Shown piece by piece: positions 1 to 8,304 of a stretch of 64,000 nucleotides of DNA (positions are counted from its first letter, which is position 1; each line of letters opens with the position of its first letter). Origin of the DNA: an uncultured Clostridia bacterium. GTDB taxonomy: Bacteria > Bacillota > Clostridia > Christensenellales > Borkfalkiaceae. The notes beneath the pieces are model-generated. The model did not search any database. It saw only the letters and a list, made by a program, of their open reading frames with translations, and was not told where the DNA came from. The position numbers and the translations under genes were made by a program. The stretch is taken from NCBI GenBank assembly GCA_949282385.1, contig CASDOP010000012.1, positions 1 through 64,000 on the forward strand. Reading direction: 5' to 3'.

Positions 1-3000
1 CCCCATGCACCGTACTTATATTCTACCACCACATTACCAGTACTGTCAAGGATGGCTATAATATTCCCCTGTGCGTCGCGGCGGTAGAAGTACTGAACGT
101 TATTATACTTTGCGCCGATTACTCCAGAATTATCGTAGATAAATTCAAGTCCGTTGCTCTGCTTTAACAGGTTGCCATTGCTGTCGTAGGTGAAAGTAAT
201 ATTGTTCTTACTTATTCGTCTGCCCTGACCGTCGTAGGTAAACGTTGTATTGCCGTAACCCGTAAGGCGTTTGCCGTACTGCCACGTTATTGCATTGCCG
301 CGATAAGTTGTGGGATTACCGAAGTCATTATACGCAATAGTTGTTCCGTTGTAGCTTACAAGTTTATCGCCGTCGTAATCGTAGCTGTAATAGCTGTAAT
401 GCGTACATTCAAGGTCGGAAAGCTCGTCCGTGGCTTTATTTGTATACGCATATTCGCAGCGTTCTACGATGTTGCCGTTAGGGTCATAGGTATAGATGGT
501 AGTTTTGTTTAAGTCTTTATTATCCTCGCGGATAAGCCTGTTAAGACTGTCATACTTATACCTTGCCGCGATATGCCCGTTTTGCATTATCTCGCATATA
601 TTGCCGCAGGGATCGTACTTATACTTGACGCTGTCCTTGATGGTATTGCCATTTCCGAACCATACGGTTGCAGGCATATTGGTTGCGTGGTCGCCGACCT
701 TGCGATAGGTTATGTATTCTGCCGCAAGTTTTGCCGTGCCGTTTAGAATTTCTCTGCCTGTATTCCTTCCGTTTACATCGGTTAAAGGATAGAACTTATA
801 CGTGCCATAACCTACGTAATCAAGTTCACGCGCGGCGGTATCCTTATAAGAATAAGTATAGGTCTGCGCAACTGCGCCCGTAATAGCTTTATTTGTAAGT
901 TCGGCATTGGCATTATAGGTATAATTTTCCGTGAGAACGGTTGCGGAGTTATTTACATTGACTACAGAAGATATATTATCGTAATCGTCATATGAATATG
1001 TAGAAGTGCCGCTTACGCTGTCTTCAACCGTTTTAAGACGACCTTTGATGTCGTAAGACTTTTTCGTCAGCTGCGCATTATCGACCTTTATGCTTTCATA
1101 TACCTTCATAAGACCGCTGTCTGTGTCAAGCGTACCTGTTTTATCGGAAACGACGGCAATATGAGTATTTTCAGCAATGTTGATGGTTGTAGTCTGCTTA
1201 CCGTAAACAGCATATCCACTGCTCTTATCATAAGAATAATCTTCATAGGCGTAAGTTGCCTGCTCTACACCGTCAATGGCAACCTTGGTCTTTCTGCCTG
1301 TCTGGTCATAGTAATAGTCTATAATGGTATTGCCGCTCTTAACCGTAACGGGCAGACCATAAGCATAGATTCTGTCGGAAGTGTTTTCCTCCCCTTCTTC
1401 GGTGCTCTGAGTAACGGAAGTTATATTGTAGTTGTAAGGGTTTCTGCCATATGCAAGTTTGCTGCCGTTTGCGTATTTTACGGAATTTACAACATTTGTC
1501 TTGTTGATATATTCGTATTCAGCGGAGACAGCACCCGTTTCGTCTCTGTCAGCAATAACCTGACCGCTTTCAGCCACATCGCTTTCCGAATAGAATTTAG
1601 AGGAGCTGTCCAGACTGTTCCAGGAAATGGTTTTTATACAGAAACCGTTTTCGTTATACACCTTTTCTTCATAGGAAATACCTGAAATCTGTTCTTCATT
1701 CTGAACATAACTCTTTGTAAGGATGAGCAAGCCTTCGTTATTGTAGTTATATTCTGTAATGAAAACATCCTCATCTGTTGTTCCATCAGTATCTATTGAC
1801 TTCGTGGCGGTTTCCGAAATAACTTTGCCGTTCAAGTCATAACTATAGAGCGTTACAGTTTTAATCCTTGCAGTATCAGAAACTGCCTGCCAATCTTCGG
1901 TGAGAGATACTAACTGACCGATATTATTATACTCTTTGATAACGACAGAAGTTTTATTGTCCTTATTTGAAGTGGTGGCTTCAGTTATCGTTTTTCCGCT
2001 ATCGGTATAGTTATATGTATAGGTTGAAGTCTTTTCGGCATTGGTGTTATCTTTTGTAGTGTGCTTCTGCAACGAACCGTCTTCATTAAAGAAATAAGTT
2101 TCCGAATTGTTCTCGTTGTCCGTGAATGACATGCCGGTTGCGGTTTTAGAAATGGTTATTGTTTTTTCTGTTTTATAACCGGTGGAGGTAAAAGTTGTGT
2201 TTTTAGAGATGGTTCCGGGCTTTGCAAGATAAACTATCGAATTATAAACGCCGTTTTCGTCATGATAAATTTTAACCTGGGAATTGCGGCTGTCTGTACG
2301 CAGATTGTGCATATGGTTATCAGAATACATAAGATCAAGTTTTTCACCGTCTGCAAAAGTTATGCCTACAAGTTTCGTAACATGAACATCATTTGTTTCG
2401 TACGAGAATTTTACAGTCCGTCCGCGATTGTCCGTTATGCTTTGAAGAAAACCATCGTTATAAATAAAACTTGCCAATGTTTCGTTATCGTTATAGATAT
2501 AATCGATGTTATGATTTTCGTTCCAGTTTATCATGCAGGCATTGCCGTTGGCGTCGCTGATATAGACGAGGTCGCCATTTTCATTGAACCCGCAGTAATT
2601 CCCCGATGAATCTTTAAGATAATTTACAGGGAGCTGACCGACCATAAGATCACGCTGCGCTAATTTTTTGGAATACTGAATAATTGCATCTTTTATTTTA
2701 GGCAGCGTTTCCCTCGCCTGAGTCAATATATAGTTTATTTGATCATTGACTGCGTTTAGCTGTTTATTTAAAATATAACTCTGTTTCGAGGAAATCGTCT
2801 TTTGTGATTCAGTCATATCTTGCTGTGATTCAACCAATTCAAGCTGATTGCAATCGTAAGCTGTTTCGCCTTTTATAATTCCATAAAAAACAGCCGCGCT
2901 CGCTTTACTTGAGTCATCTGCCTGTGAAGATTCCATTATATTTTGATAATCATTCGCCTGCTGATCAAGCTGAAGTCCCTGCAACCCCAACTGCTTGTAT

Positions 3001-5036
3001 TGCAAATCGAAATCCATATTCTGTAAAATATATTGGTCGCGCTGCACTTCAAGCTGCATCTTTTCATTTATCAAAGAAATTACCTGCAGTGCTTCGCTTT
3101 CAGTCATAACGACTATATTCGAATCAGATTTTACAGCTTCAAAGACATCTTCGAAATTATCCTTGGTAAGCGTACCTATTGTCTCTACAATTTCATTGGT
3201 GGCGGTATTAAGTTTTACGTAATGAGCCAAAGTAACAGAATAAGTATTGATATAATCTTCAAGTTCTACCAATTCACTTTGCTTCTGGTCAAGCAACTCG
3301 ACATTTACAAAGTCCGTTTTTTCCGTTATCAGTGTTAAATCGTTAACCGACTGGCAAGTGTATACGGTATGACCGTCATATGTAAGATTACCGCTAATAT
3401 CCACAACGATTTCAGATTTTTTACCGATAAATTTTTTCTGGTCGCCGTCTAGATAGTAATAATATTCGGAAATGGGATAATTATCACCCAATTCATCTGT
3501 ATATACATAATGAGTATTATCAGAATTATCCGCTTTCGAAATTTTCAGCTTCTTGTCCAAATTAAGGTGCCAATTTAAGCCGCAGGAAGTTTTACCAAAT
3601 CCGCATCTGTGAATAAAACTTATATCCAAAGGCACCAAATAATCTGAAGATTTATAAAGCGAAACCGCCGTTACAAGCTCACCGCTTTCAGCATTAAAAT
3701 ATCCGGTAGTTTTGTCCGTAAAACCCAGTTTTTTCAATACGGGAAGCGGTTCTTCATTTGTAAAAGGAAGATAATCTATTATAATTTTGGGAGCATTTTC
3801 TCCTGTGGTTTCAAATTCTATACTTGAAGTTTTGATTCCGTTATCCCTGATATCTGCCGATATTTTAATTGTAATCTGATTGCCGGCGGTATTTTCAAAT
3901 AAATTTTTTAAATCAATCTCGTAGTCCTCATTTTTTGCCTCATACAACACATCGTTAATTTTTAAATAGCCAGCTATAGATCCTGTAGGTTTTAAAATTA
4001 ACTTTATATTAACTATGTCGGAATTCGTATAATCAATAATATTTTTATCAATTATTATCTCACAATAACTGCCGTCATTAGCATTCAAAGAAAAAAATGT
4101 TTCCAGTATTCCTTCTATTATTGTATCTTCATCGCCACTATTATCCCATTTCGTTGTAATGAATTGTATTCCGTTGTCATGCGTAGGCACGATAACCTGA
4201 GGATCTATCGTTACAGGGAAAGCCCTTCCCTCTGCATTAATAAAATCCGCAGAAGCAATAACCTTGAACTGTAATTCACCATCCGTAGCTTCAATTTCGT
4301 AAGAAACATCATCAGATTTGACTTTGTTCGCATCATACATAAAAGGTGCAGGAATTATAAATTTAACCTGACCCGTTGCAGCATCTTTTAACAACAGGCT
4401 GTTGTTTTCAGATTGTTCGACCGACAGATCTCCGATATTGAGCATAAAGAGATACTCGTAGCTGTCTTGCTTTTCGTTTATAATTATGTTTTCTTTAATT
4501 CTGTCGTTTAAAGCAATGTATTGTATGTTGGTTCCGTTATCCAAAGTGGCATTGACGACATTGTTGCCTGTTTCACCCTTTTCACATTTGCAGCCGCAAG
4601 CTCTGGTGCGCCCGCCCTCTTTTTTCATGGATTGCAGAGCAATAGTTTTACCATCTTTGCAAAGTTCAAAGATAGTATTGTCGCCTGAGCTTTTATGAAA
4701 TTTAACTTTGTATGAATTATCTGTATTTATAATTTCATTGCCGTTATCGGAAAGATCATTATTTATTTCCTTGAACTGATTATCTGATGTTTCGTACAAA
4801 ATAGGTGCAGATAAAATAATTTTTCTGTAAATTCTATTATTGCGCTTATACACAATACTGTTAGCATCCCTTTTATCGGTTACCTCTTTGATAAAGCCGT
4901 CATCGCCGTGAGATAATCTGTTTATTAAATTGCTTTTTGTAATTTTTTTATTCGCACTCTCTTCCTTTAAAGATTGAGTATTCTGTTGCAAATAATCTTT
5001 TGATTTGTTTTTTTTATTTAATTTTAAAGTTCCCAT
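1..5036 (-). CDS. RHS/YD-repeat polymorphic toxin-type protein, C-terminus off the left edge
   Basis: Open from an ATG at 5036-5034 to the left edge (about 1,678 codons), with an AGGAGGAC ribosome site at 5042-5049. My reading of the minus strand gives: an N-terminal region with no signal peptide; a beta-rich DNRLRE-like part (about residues 270-420, including TIDPQVIVP); a glutamine-rich coiled-coil stretch (about 580-790); then dozens of YD repeats such as FTYDGQGRRISKN and YTYDPNGNIVE. The last visible residues, RRDAQGNIIAILDSTGNVV followed by EYKYGAWG, match the conserved end of an RHS core. In known RHS proteins a hypervariable toxin domain follows shortly after, so the toxin and any immunity gene lie outside this window. 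RHS cores form a shell that encloses the toxin. The route of export is not visible here. Family assignment is firm; the nature of the toxin is unknown. Confidence 0.93.
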   Translation of the reverse strand, partial: MGTLKLNKKNKSKDYLQQNTQSLKEESANKKITKSNLINRLSHGDDGFIKEVTDKRDANSIVYKRNNRIYRKIILSAPILYETSDNQFKEINNDLSDNGNEIINTDNSYKVKFHKSSGDNTIFELCKDGKTIALQSMKKEGGRTRACGCKCEKGETGNNVVNATLDNGTNIQYIALNDRIKENIIINEKQDSYEYLFMLNIGDLSVEQSENNSLLLKDAATGQVKFIIPAPFMYDANKVKSDDVSYEIEATDGELQFKVIASADFINAEGRAFPVTIDPQVIVPTHDNGIQFITTKWDNSGDEDTIIEGILETFFSLNANDGSYCEIIIDKNIIDYTNSDIVNIKLILKPTGSIAGYLKINDVLYEAKNEDYEIDLKNLFENTAGNQITIKISADIRDNGIKTSSIEFETTGENAPKIIIDYLPFTNEEPLPVLKKLGFTDKTTGYFNAESGELVTAVSLYKSSDYLVPLDISFIHRCGFGKTSCGLNWHLNLDKKLKISKADNSDNTHYVYTDELGDNYPISEYYYYLDGDQKKFIGKKSEIVVDISGNLTYDGHTVYTCQSVNDLTLITEKTDFVNVELLDQKQSELVELEDYINTYSVTLAHYVKLNTATNEIVETIGTLTKDNFEDVFEAVKSDSNIVVMTESEALQVISLINEKMQLEVQRDQYILQNMDFDLQYKQLGLQGLQLDQQANDYQNIMESSQADDSSKASAAVFYGIIKGETAYDCNQLELVESQQDMTESQKTISSKQSYILNKQLNAVNDQINYILTQARETLPKIKDAIIQYSKKLAQRDLMVGQLPVNYLKDSSGNYCGFNENGDLVYISDANGNACMINWNENHNIDYIYNDNETLASFIYNDGFLQSITDNRGRTVKFSYETNDVHVTKLVGITFADGEKLDLMYSDNHMHNLRTDSRNSQVKIYHDENGVYNSIVYLAKPGTISKNTTFTSTGYKTEKTITISKTATGMSFTDNENNSETYFFNEDGSLQKHTTKDNTNAEKTSTYTYNYTDSGKTITEATTSNKDNKTSVVIKEYNNIGQLVSLTEDWQAVSDTARIKTVTLYSYDLNGKVISETATKSIDTDGTTDEDVFITEYNYNNEGLLILTKSYVQNEEQISGISYEEKVYNENGFCIKTISWNSLDSSSKFYSESDVAESGQVIADRDETGAVSAEYEYINKTNVVNSVKYANGSKLAYGRNPYNYNITSVTQSTEEGEENTSDRIYAYGLPVTVKSGNTIIDYYYDQTGRKTKVAIDGVEQATYAYEDYSYDKSSGYAVYGKQTTTINIAENTHIAVVSDKTGTLDTDSGLMKVYESIKVDNAQLTKKSYDIKGRLKTVEDSVSGTSTYSYDDYDNISSVVNVNNSATVLTENYTYNANAELTNKAITGAVAQTYTYSYKDTAARELDYVGYGTYKFYPLTDVNGRNTGREILNGTAKLAAEYITYRKVGDHATNMPATVWFGNGNTIKDSVKYKYDPCGNICEIMQNGHIAARYKYDSLNRLIREDNKDLNKTTIYTYDPNGNIVERCEYAYTNKATDELSDLECTHYSYYSYDYDGDKLVSYNGTTIAYNDFGNPTTYRGNAITWQYGKRLTGYGNTTFTYDGQGRRISKNNITFTYDSNGNLLKQSNGLEFIYDNSGVIGAKYNNVQYFYRRDAQGNIIAILDSTGNVVVEYKYGAW

Positions 5037-5047
5037 GTAAGTCCTCC

Positions 5048-5560
5048 TTAATTTTTATTTGTCAAAATTATTTTTTTAGTTTTAGATTGCGCTAATTTAT
5101 TTTTCTCAGAATTATTGTCTGAATTATCCGACAATTCAATTTTGTCAGCATCTTCAGAAGACGCTGTAACTTTATTTGTGTTAAGAACCATCTTAATTTC
5201 TTCAATTAAATCTGAATTAGCATTTATCTCCGCCTTAGATAGTACTTTCTTTTCCGACGGAACAAACTTTTCCCAGAAAGCATAAATCGCAAGACTAAAA
5301 CTCGCCGCCGATAACCATTTAGTATAAAATGTTTCATTAAAAACAATTTCCTTTTGGAAAAAATAAAATTTTAATACCGTAATTCCAAACGCAAAAACAA
5401 GCGGCAAAAAAGTTATAAATTTCGTTATTTTTTCGCTTACCGTTGTTTTTTGAGCAAGTTTTTTAATCGGAATTTTAATTATCCCTGTCAATAGACTGGT
5501 GATTATTGCTATCACAACACTATCCAGCTTTGAGTTAACTATCCATTCTATAACTTCCAT
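5048..5560 (-). CDS. Small membrane protein upstream of the RHS gene
   Basis: 170 residues with an AAAGGAGG ribosome site just upstream of the ATG. I see hydrophobic segments at about residues 13-30 (VVIAIITSLLTGII), 48-66 (FITFLPLVFAFGITVLKF) and 82-97 (LSAASFSLAIYAFW). A charged, Ser/Asn/Asp-rich tail follows (about 110-170), which should face the cytoplasm. It ends 11 bases before the RHS start, so the two are probably co-transcribed. Size and membrane pattern resemble holin-like or accessory membrane proteins of toxin loci, but I recognise no family. A role in export or anchoring of the RHS protein is inference from position only. Confidence 0.75.
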   Translation of the reverse strand: MEVIEWIVNSKLDSVVIAIITSLLTGIIKIPIKKLAQKTTVSEKITKFITFLPLVFAFGITVLKFYFFQKEIVFNETFYTKWLSAASFSLAIYAFWEKFVPSEKKVLSKAEINANSDLIEEIKMVLNTNKVTASSEDADKIELSDNSDNNSEKNKLAQSKTKKIILTNKN

Positions 5561-5614
5561 TTTTCCTCCTTTAAATTTTTATTGATTTTGTTTTAATTGT
5601 TTTAAAATAATTGA

Positions 5615-5637
5615 TTACATAAATGAACCTCCTTTTT
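5615..5637 (-). other. Ribosome site followed by an ATG-TAA start-stop pair
   Basis: On the minus strand a strong AAAAGGAGG site (5628-5637) is followed by ATG at 5620-5618 and immediately by TAA at 5617-5615. It lies in the leader of the membrane protein/RHS operon, about 55 bases before the next real ribosome site. It may be the decayed start of a lost gene or a minimal ORF that stalls ribosomes. Confidence 0.35.
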
Positions 5638-5657
5638 AAATTTTTATATATATAAAA

Positions 5658-5702
5658 GGGCAGACAAAATCATAAGGAAACCCTTATTGATTTCGTCTGC
5701 CC
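5658..5702 (-). terminator. Long imperfect hairpin, probable terminator
   Basis: GGGCAGAC pairs with GTCTGCCC, followed by a near-continuous inner stem (AAATCA/TGATTT, TAAGG/CCTTA). It lies downstream of the Com-like gene on the minus strand and is followed there by a T-rich run. It separates that gene from the membrane protein/RHS pair. Confidence 0.65.
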
Positions 5703-5754
5703 TGTTGTTGTCCTCGCTTTCGGAACGGTGTTTTCAGTCGGCAACGACTAAATA

Positions 5755-5934
5755 TTATTTATTTTCTTTACTCTCTTCCGCTGCAAACTTATCTTTGGGT
5801 TTTATTAATACCCCTTCAGACAAAATTTTCGCACTGAAAATGCTTTCGCAGTTACAACATTTTATTCTAACATTGCTTCCTATATCTCCTTCAAGCAATC
5901 GTTTTCCGCATTTCGGACAATTTATATAAATCAT
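5755..5934 (-). CDS. Small Com-like zinc-ribbon protein
   Basis: 59 residues when started at the ATG 5934-5932. This start places the conserved zinc ribbon at the N-terminus (MIYINCPKCGKRLLEG, then KCCNCESIF); a longer reading to 6045 would add an unlikely basic leader. Two CxxC pairs should bind one zinc ion. The pattern (short protein, CPKCGK-LL at the front, CxxC about 20 residues later) resembles the Com family of small phage/bacterial regulators. A lysine/glutamate-rich tail follows. It lies upstream of the RHS genes on the same strand, separated by a hairpin. Regulatory function is family-based inference. Confidence 0.6.
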   Translation of the reverse strand: MIYINCPKCGKRLLEGDIGSNVRIKCCNCESIFSAKILSEGVLIKPKDKFAAEESKENK

Positions 5935-6593
5935 TTTTTTATCACTATAAAAACATTTGTTTGCATTTTTTGGTCTTATTATAATTAACAAAAAGCACCT
6001 TGTCAAGTTTTTTCTGAAAATTTTTTTTAAATTTTTATGTGTCAAAGATGTTGACTTTTAATTTAACAAATCAAATATTTTATATCATGCAAGTTTACCT
6101 GACACCACAGAGATTTCCCGAGATATGAAGCAAGCAAAACTTGCAAGACATTCTATGAAGCGGCAAAATTTGCAGCTTCATAGCACAGATGTAACCTGTT
6201 GGCAAACATCTTTAAAGTAATAATTATTCCAACACATTACGAGTTTTTTATACCACTTAGTCTTTGGTTTTTATTCCCTACGTCTGCCGATTCCGCCACA
6301 AGAGATTTGGCTTATTTAATTGTCTTAGTTAACTTGATTTGCAGTGCAACGGCTTTTAAGGCTGTCCGACAAACAAGAAAAGCACAATATACAGTAGTTT
6401 TACAAATTATAATCCTACCATATATTGTGCTTTGCCCTATTACTCTCAACGCCCGCTCAACACCCCTCTCAATTTAGTCCCTTGGAGGAGGTTTACGATT
6501 GGTTTTAATTAGAAAGTTTACTGAAATAATATAATAGTCCGCAAGCCATCAAACTGTTCAATGGCTATTTAAGAAATTCCATAACGTAATTAG
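5935..6593. other. Intergenic stretch with tRNA-Leu scar, no gene seen
   Basis: AT-rich and without a convincing coding frame. It holds short inverted repeats near 6125-6180 (GAAGCAAGCAAAACTTGCAAG; GAAGC...GCTTC) and a 19-base match to the 5' half of tRNA-Leu at 6281-6299. It reads as a decayed junction of mobile elements. Confidence 0.55.
6281..6299 (-). repeat. tRNA-Leu(UAA) 5'-half fragment (integration scar)
   Basis: CGTCTGCCGATTCCGCCAC is identical to part of the D-arm/acceptor side of the intact tRNA-Leu gene at 61009-61095. The matching core TTTTAAG is degraded here, and no 3' half adjoins it. It is the weakest of the scars. Confidence 0.6.
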
Positions 6594-6619
6594 CGGCGCA
6601 TTGATTTACCAATGCGCCG
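6594..6619 (-). terminator. Terminator of the TIR gene
   Basis: CGGCGCATTG pairs with CAATGCGCCG around a short AT loop, about 45 bases downstream of the TIR-gene stop on the minus strand. Confidence 0.6.
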
Positions 6620-6663
6620 TCATTTACTCGTTTATTTACATTAAAAAAACATTTTTTAAATGC

Positions 6664-7593
6664 TCATATAAAATATATAATCGATAACACAATTGCTAAT
6701 AAGAATATTGCTCCATAAATTGCAGAAAATAAAAACGGTACAAGTTTCTCTATGCGAGTAAATGATACATATTTTCTCTTTCCCAGACGATCTGTTTGAA
6801 CCTTCCATTCAACATCATATATATCAAATGGAAGATTTTTTTCCATGGCCGCTATCACCGTCATTTTTGCAGAATTAAGTTGTCCATAAGACGTAACTAC
6901 GCGCCGCCAATTAAAACATAGAACCAATCCAACTAAGGGAACAAGATAACAGCCTATAATAGTTGCCAACAATGAATAATCGAAATTTAGCGCACCTATA
7001 ACAGCAACTATTGTACTTAAAATCGAGAGAATACTAGCATTAACAGTTATATAGAAATTACTTACTGCTTGTCTACGCGACACAACATCTTCTGATGTTT
7101 GCAAATAGGCTTTATACTGTTCTATAAGCACTTCCGGTGACATGTTACTATTTTTTATTATATCCTCGCTTATATCAAGTTCAAGATTATTATTTATATA
7201 CTTAATTAAAATGTCATTATCAACCTCTCTAGAATACATATATCTACTTTTATTTATATATTCAAAATTTCCAAAAGCTTGTTTACGATAAAGCACCTCA
7301 TTATACTTATCAAAACTATCAAGTCTAATAGTGTATATCGGCTTATCATATTTAATGAATTTTTCTAATTCCCAGTCGACATTTTCGCTTTTTGCAGATT
7401 CTTTACTAACAAAGTAAATTGCACAATCAGCTTCTTTAATTTTTTTTATAGCTTCCCTCTTCCAATATTTATCGGATGAGGACTTAAACAAAAGCGGATC
7501 AAAATTTTTGCATCTCTCTTGTATATTCATTAATTTGTCTTTAACAACATCATATTCTTCAAATTTATAAATAATATAACTTTTCAAAGCCAT
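6664..7593 (-). CDS. TIR-like domain fused to a SLATT/RipA-type membrane domain
   Basis: 309 residues, ATG with AAAGGAGA ribosome site. Residues 1-95 look like a TIR-like (ThsB/DUF1863-type) fold: a beta strand KSYIIYKF, then EADCAIYFVSKESAKSENVD with WELEKF (candidate catalytic Glu75 or Glu77), then KPIYTIRL. Residues about 160-270 match the SLATT/RipA octameric membrane-protein pattern: RRQAVSNFY, two membrane helices (about 176-198 and 203-225), then the hallmark NWRRVVTSYGQLNSAK and LPFDIYDVEW. A third hydrophobic segment ends the protein (about 286-309). TIR domains often consume NAD+ or make cyclic signals, and SLATT domains are thought to form membrane effectors in conflict systems. 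The gene stands alone with its own terminator, so a single-gene abortive-infection device is the likely reading. NADase activity is inference. Confidence 0.72.
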   Translation of the reverse strand: MALKSYIIYKFEEYDVVKDKLMNIQERCKNFDPLLFKSSSDKYWKREAIKKIKEADCAIYFVSKESAKSENVDWELEKFIKYDKPIYTIRLDSFDKYNEVLYRKQAFGNFEYINKSRYMYSREVDNDILIKYINNNLELDISEDIIKNSNMSPEVLIEQYKAYLQTSEDVVSRRQAVSNFYITVNASILSILSTIVAVIGALNFDYSLLATIIGCYLVPLVGLVLCFNWRRVVTSYGQLNSAKMTVIAAMEKNLPFDIYDVEWKVQTDRLGKRKYVSFTRIEKLVPFLFSAIYGAIFLLAIVLSIIYFI

Positions 7594-7767
7594 TTTTTCT
7601 CCTTTACCTATATAAGTAGTAAAAGTATACCAGTAATAGTTTAACGTCTATTTTACATTTTAACAGTTGCGAGAAAAAGCAAAAACAACGCAACAAATAT
7701 CTCACGTCTTAAGGTCCAAAAACAATTTATTTTTAACACAAACATATTAGCAATTTTACTATTTTTT

Positions 7768-7807
7768 GTCAATACCTATTGACAATGTCGCGCTCTCTAA
7801 CTATAAT
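7768..7807 (+). promoter_or_regulatory. ArsR-gene promoter with overlapping operator
   Basis: A sigma-A promoter TTGACA (7779-7784), 17-base spacer, TATAAT (7802-7807). A perfect 7-2-7 inverted repeat GTCAATA-CC-TATTGAC (7768-7783) overlaps the -35 box, the usual place for an ArsR operator. Transcription should begin near 7814, only a few bases before the ATG at 7818, so the mRNA may be almost leaderless. Confidence 0.75.
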
Positions 7808-7817
7808 ATAGATACTT

Positions 7818-8105
7818 ATGAATATGATTAACCAAATACCCGAAAATATCGTGCCCGTGCTCAAAGCGCTTGGAGACGATACGAGGGCGAAAATTTTTGA
7901 AATGTTAAAGAGCGGAGAGCTGTGCGCCTGCAAGATTTTGGAGGGGCTCAATATAACTCAGCCCACCCTCTCCCACCATATGAAGATTTTGTGCGATTGC
8001 GGTCTGGTAGTTGCAAGAAAAGACTGGAAGTGGACGCACTATTCGATAGACAAAAATTCGCTTGAAAGCCTTAAAAGCTGGCTTGAAATTACGGAGGAAA
8101 AATAA
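7818..8105 (+). CDS. ArsR/SmtB-family transcriptional repressor
   Basis: 95 residues, a winged helix-turn-helix of normal ArsR size. It has KALGDDTRAKIFEMLKSG, then ELCACKIL (the Cys pair of the alpha-3 metal/metalloid site typical of ArsR), then the recognition helix TQPTLSHHMKIL. Such proteins bind DNA as dimers and leave it on binding As(III), Sb(III) or a soft metal. The next two genes follow with 1-base spacing and a 1-base overlap, so they form one operon. No arsenate reductase or efflux pump is present, so the inducer is uncertain. ATG 7818 and ATG 7824 are both possible starts. Confidence 0.88.
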   Translation: MNMINQIPENIVPVLKALGDDTRAKIFEMLKSGELCACKILEGLNITQPTLSHHMKILCDCGLVVARKDWKWTHYSIDKNSLESLKSWLEITEEK

Positions 8106-8106
8106 A

Positions 8107-8304
8107 ATGCCCTGCGCAAAAGTTAAGGAATGCATCTGCCCCAAGGTGAGTTGCCCCAATCACGGAATGTGCTGCGACTGCGTCAAAAAACACCGCGACA
8201 CCGACAGCCTGCCCTATTGCCTGTTTCCCGATAACGGAGGCGACAAGTCGAACGAAAATCACTACCGTGTGCTTAAAAAGCGCTTCGAAGGCGAGGATAA
8301 ATAA
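8107..8304 (+). CDS. Small cysteine-rich protein (DUF6485-like)
   Basis: 65 residues, with GAGG seven bases ahead of the ATG. Eight cysteines occur, in the pattern CAKVKECICPKVSCPNHG then CCDCVKKH, followed by LPYCLFP. This matches the small DUF6485-type pattern (CxCPKxxCPNHGxCxxCVxxH..LPxCL) and points to metal binding. It lies between the ArsR regulator and the DUF5714 fusion and overlaps the latter by one base. The family assignment is from memory of the motif and moderate; function is unknown. Confidence 0.7.
   Translation: MPCAKVKECICPKVSCPNHGMCCDCVKKHRDTDSLPYCLFPDNGGDKSNENHYRVLKKRFEGEDK

Noticed and set aside
1..5036. Regular short repeats over 5 kb as a CRISPR array or satellite
   Set aside because: The repeats are degenerate YD codon units in one open frame on the minus strand, with no fixed spacer-repeat spacing.
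6281..6299. A second functional tRNA-Leu
   Set aside because: Only 19 bases match; there is no anticodon stem, T arm or acceptor pair.
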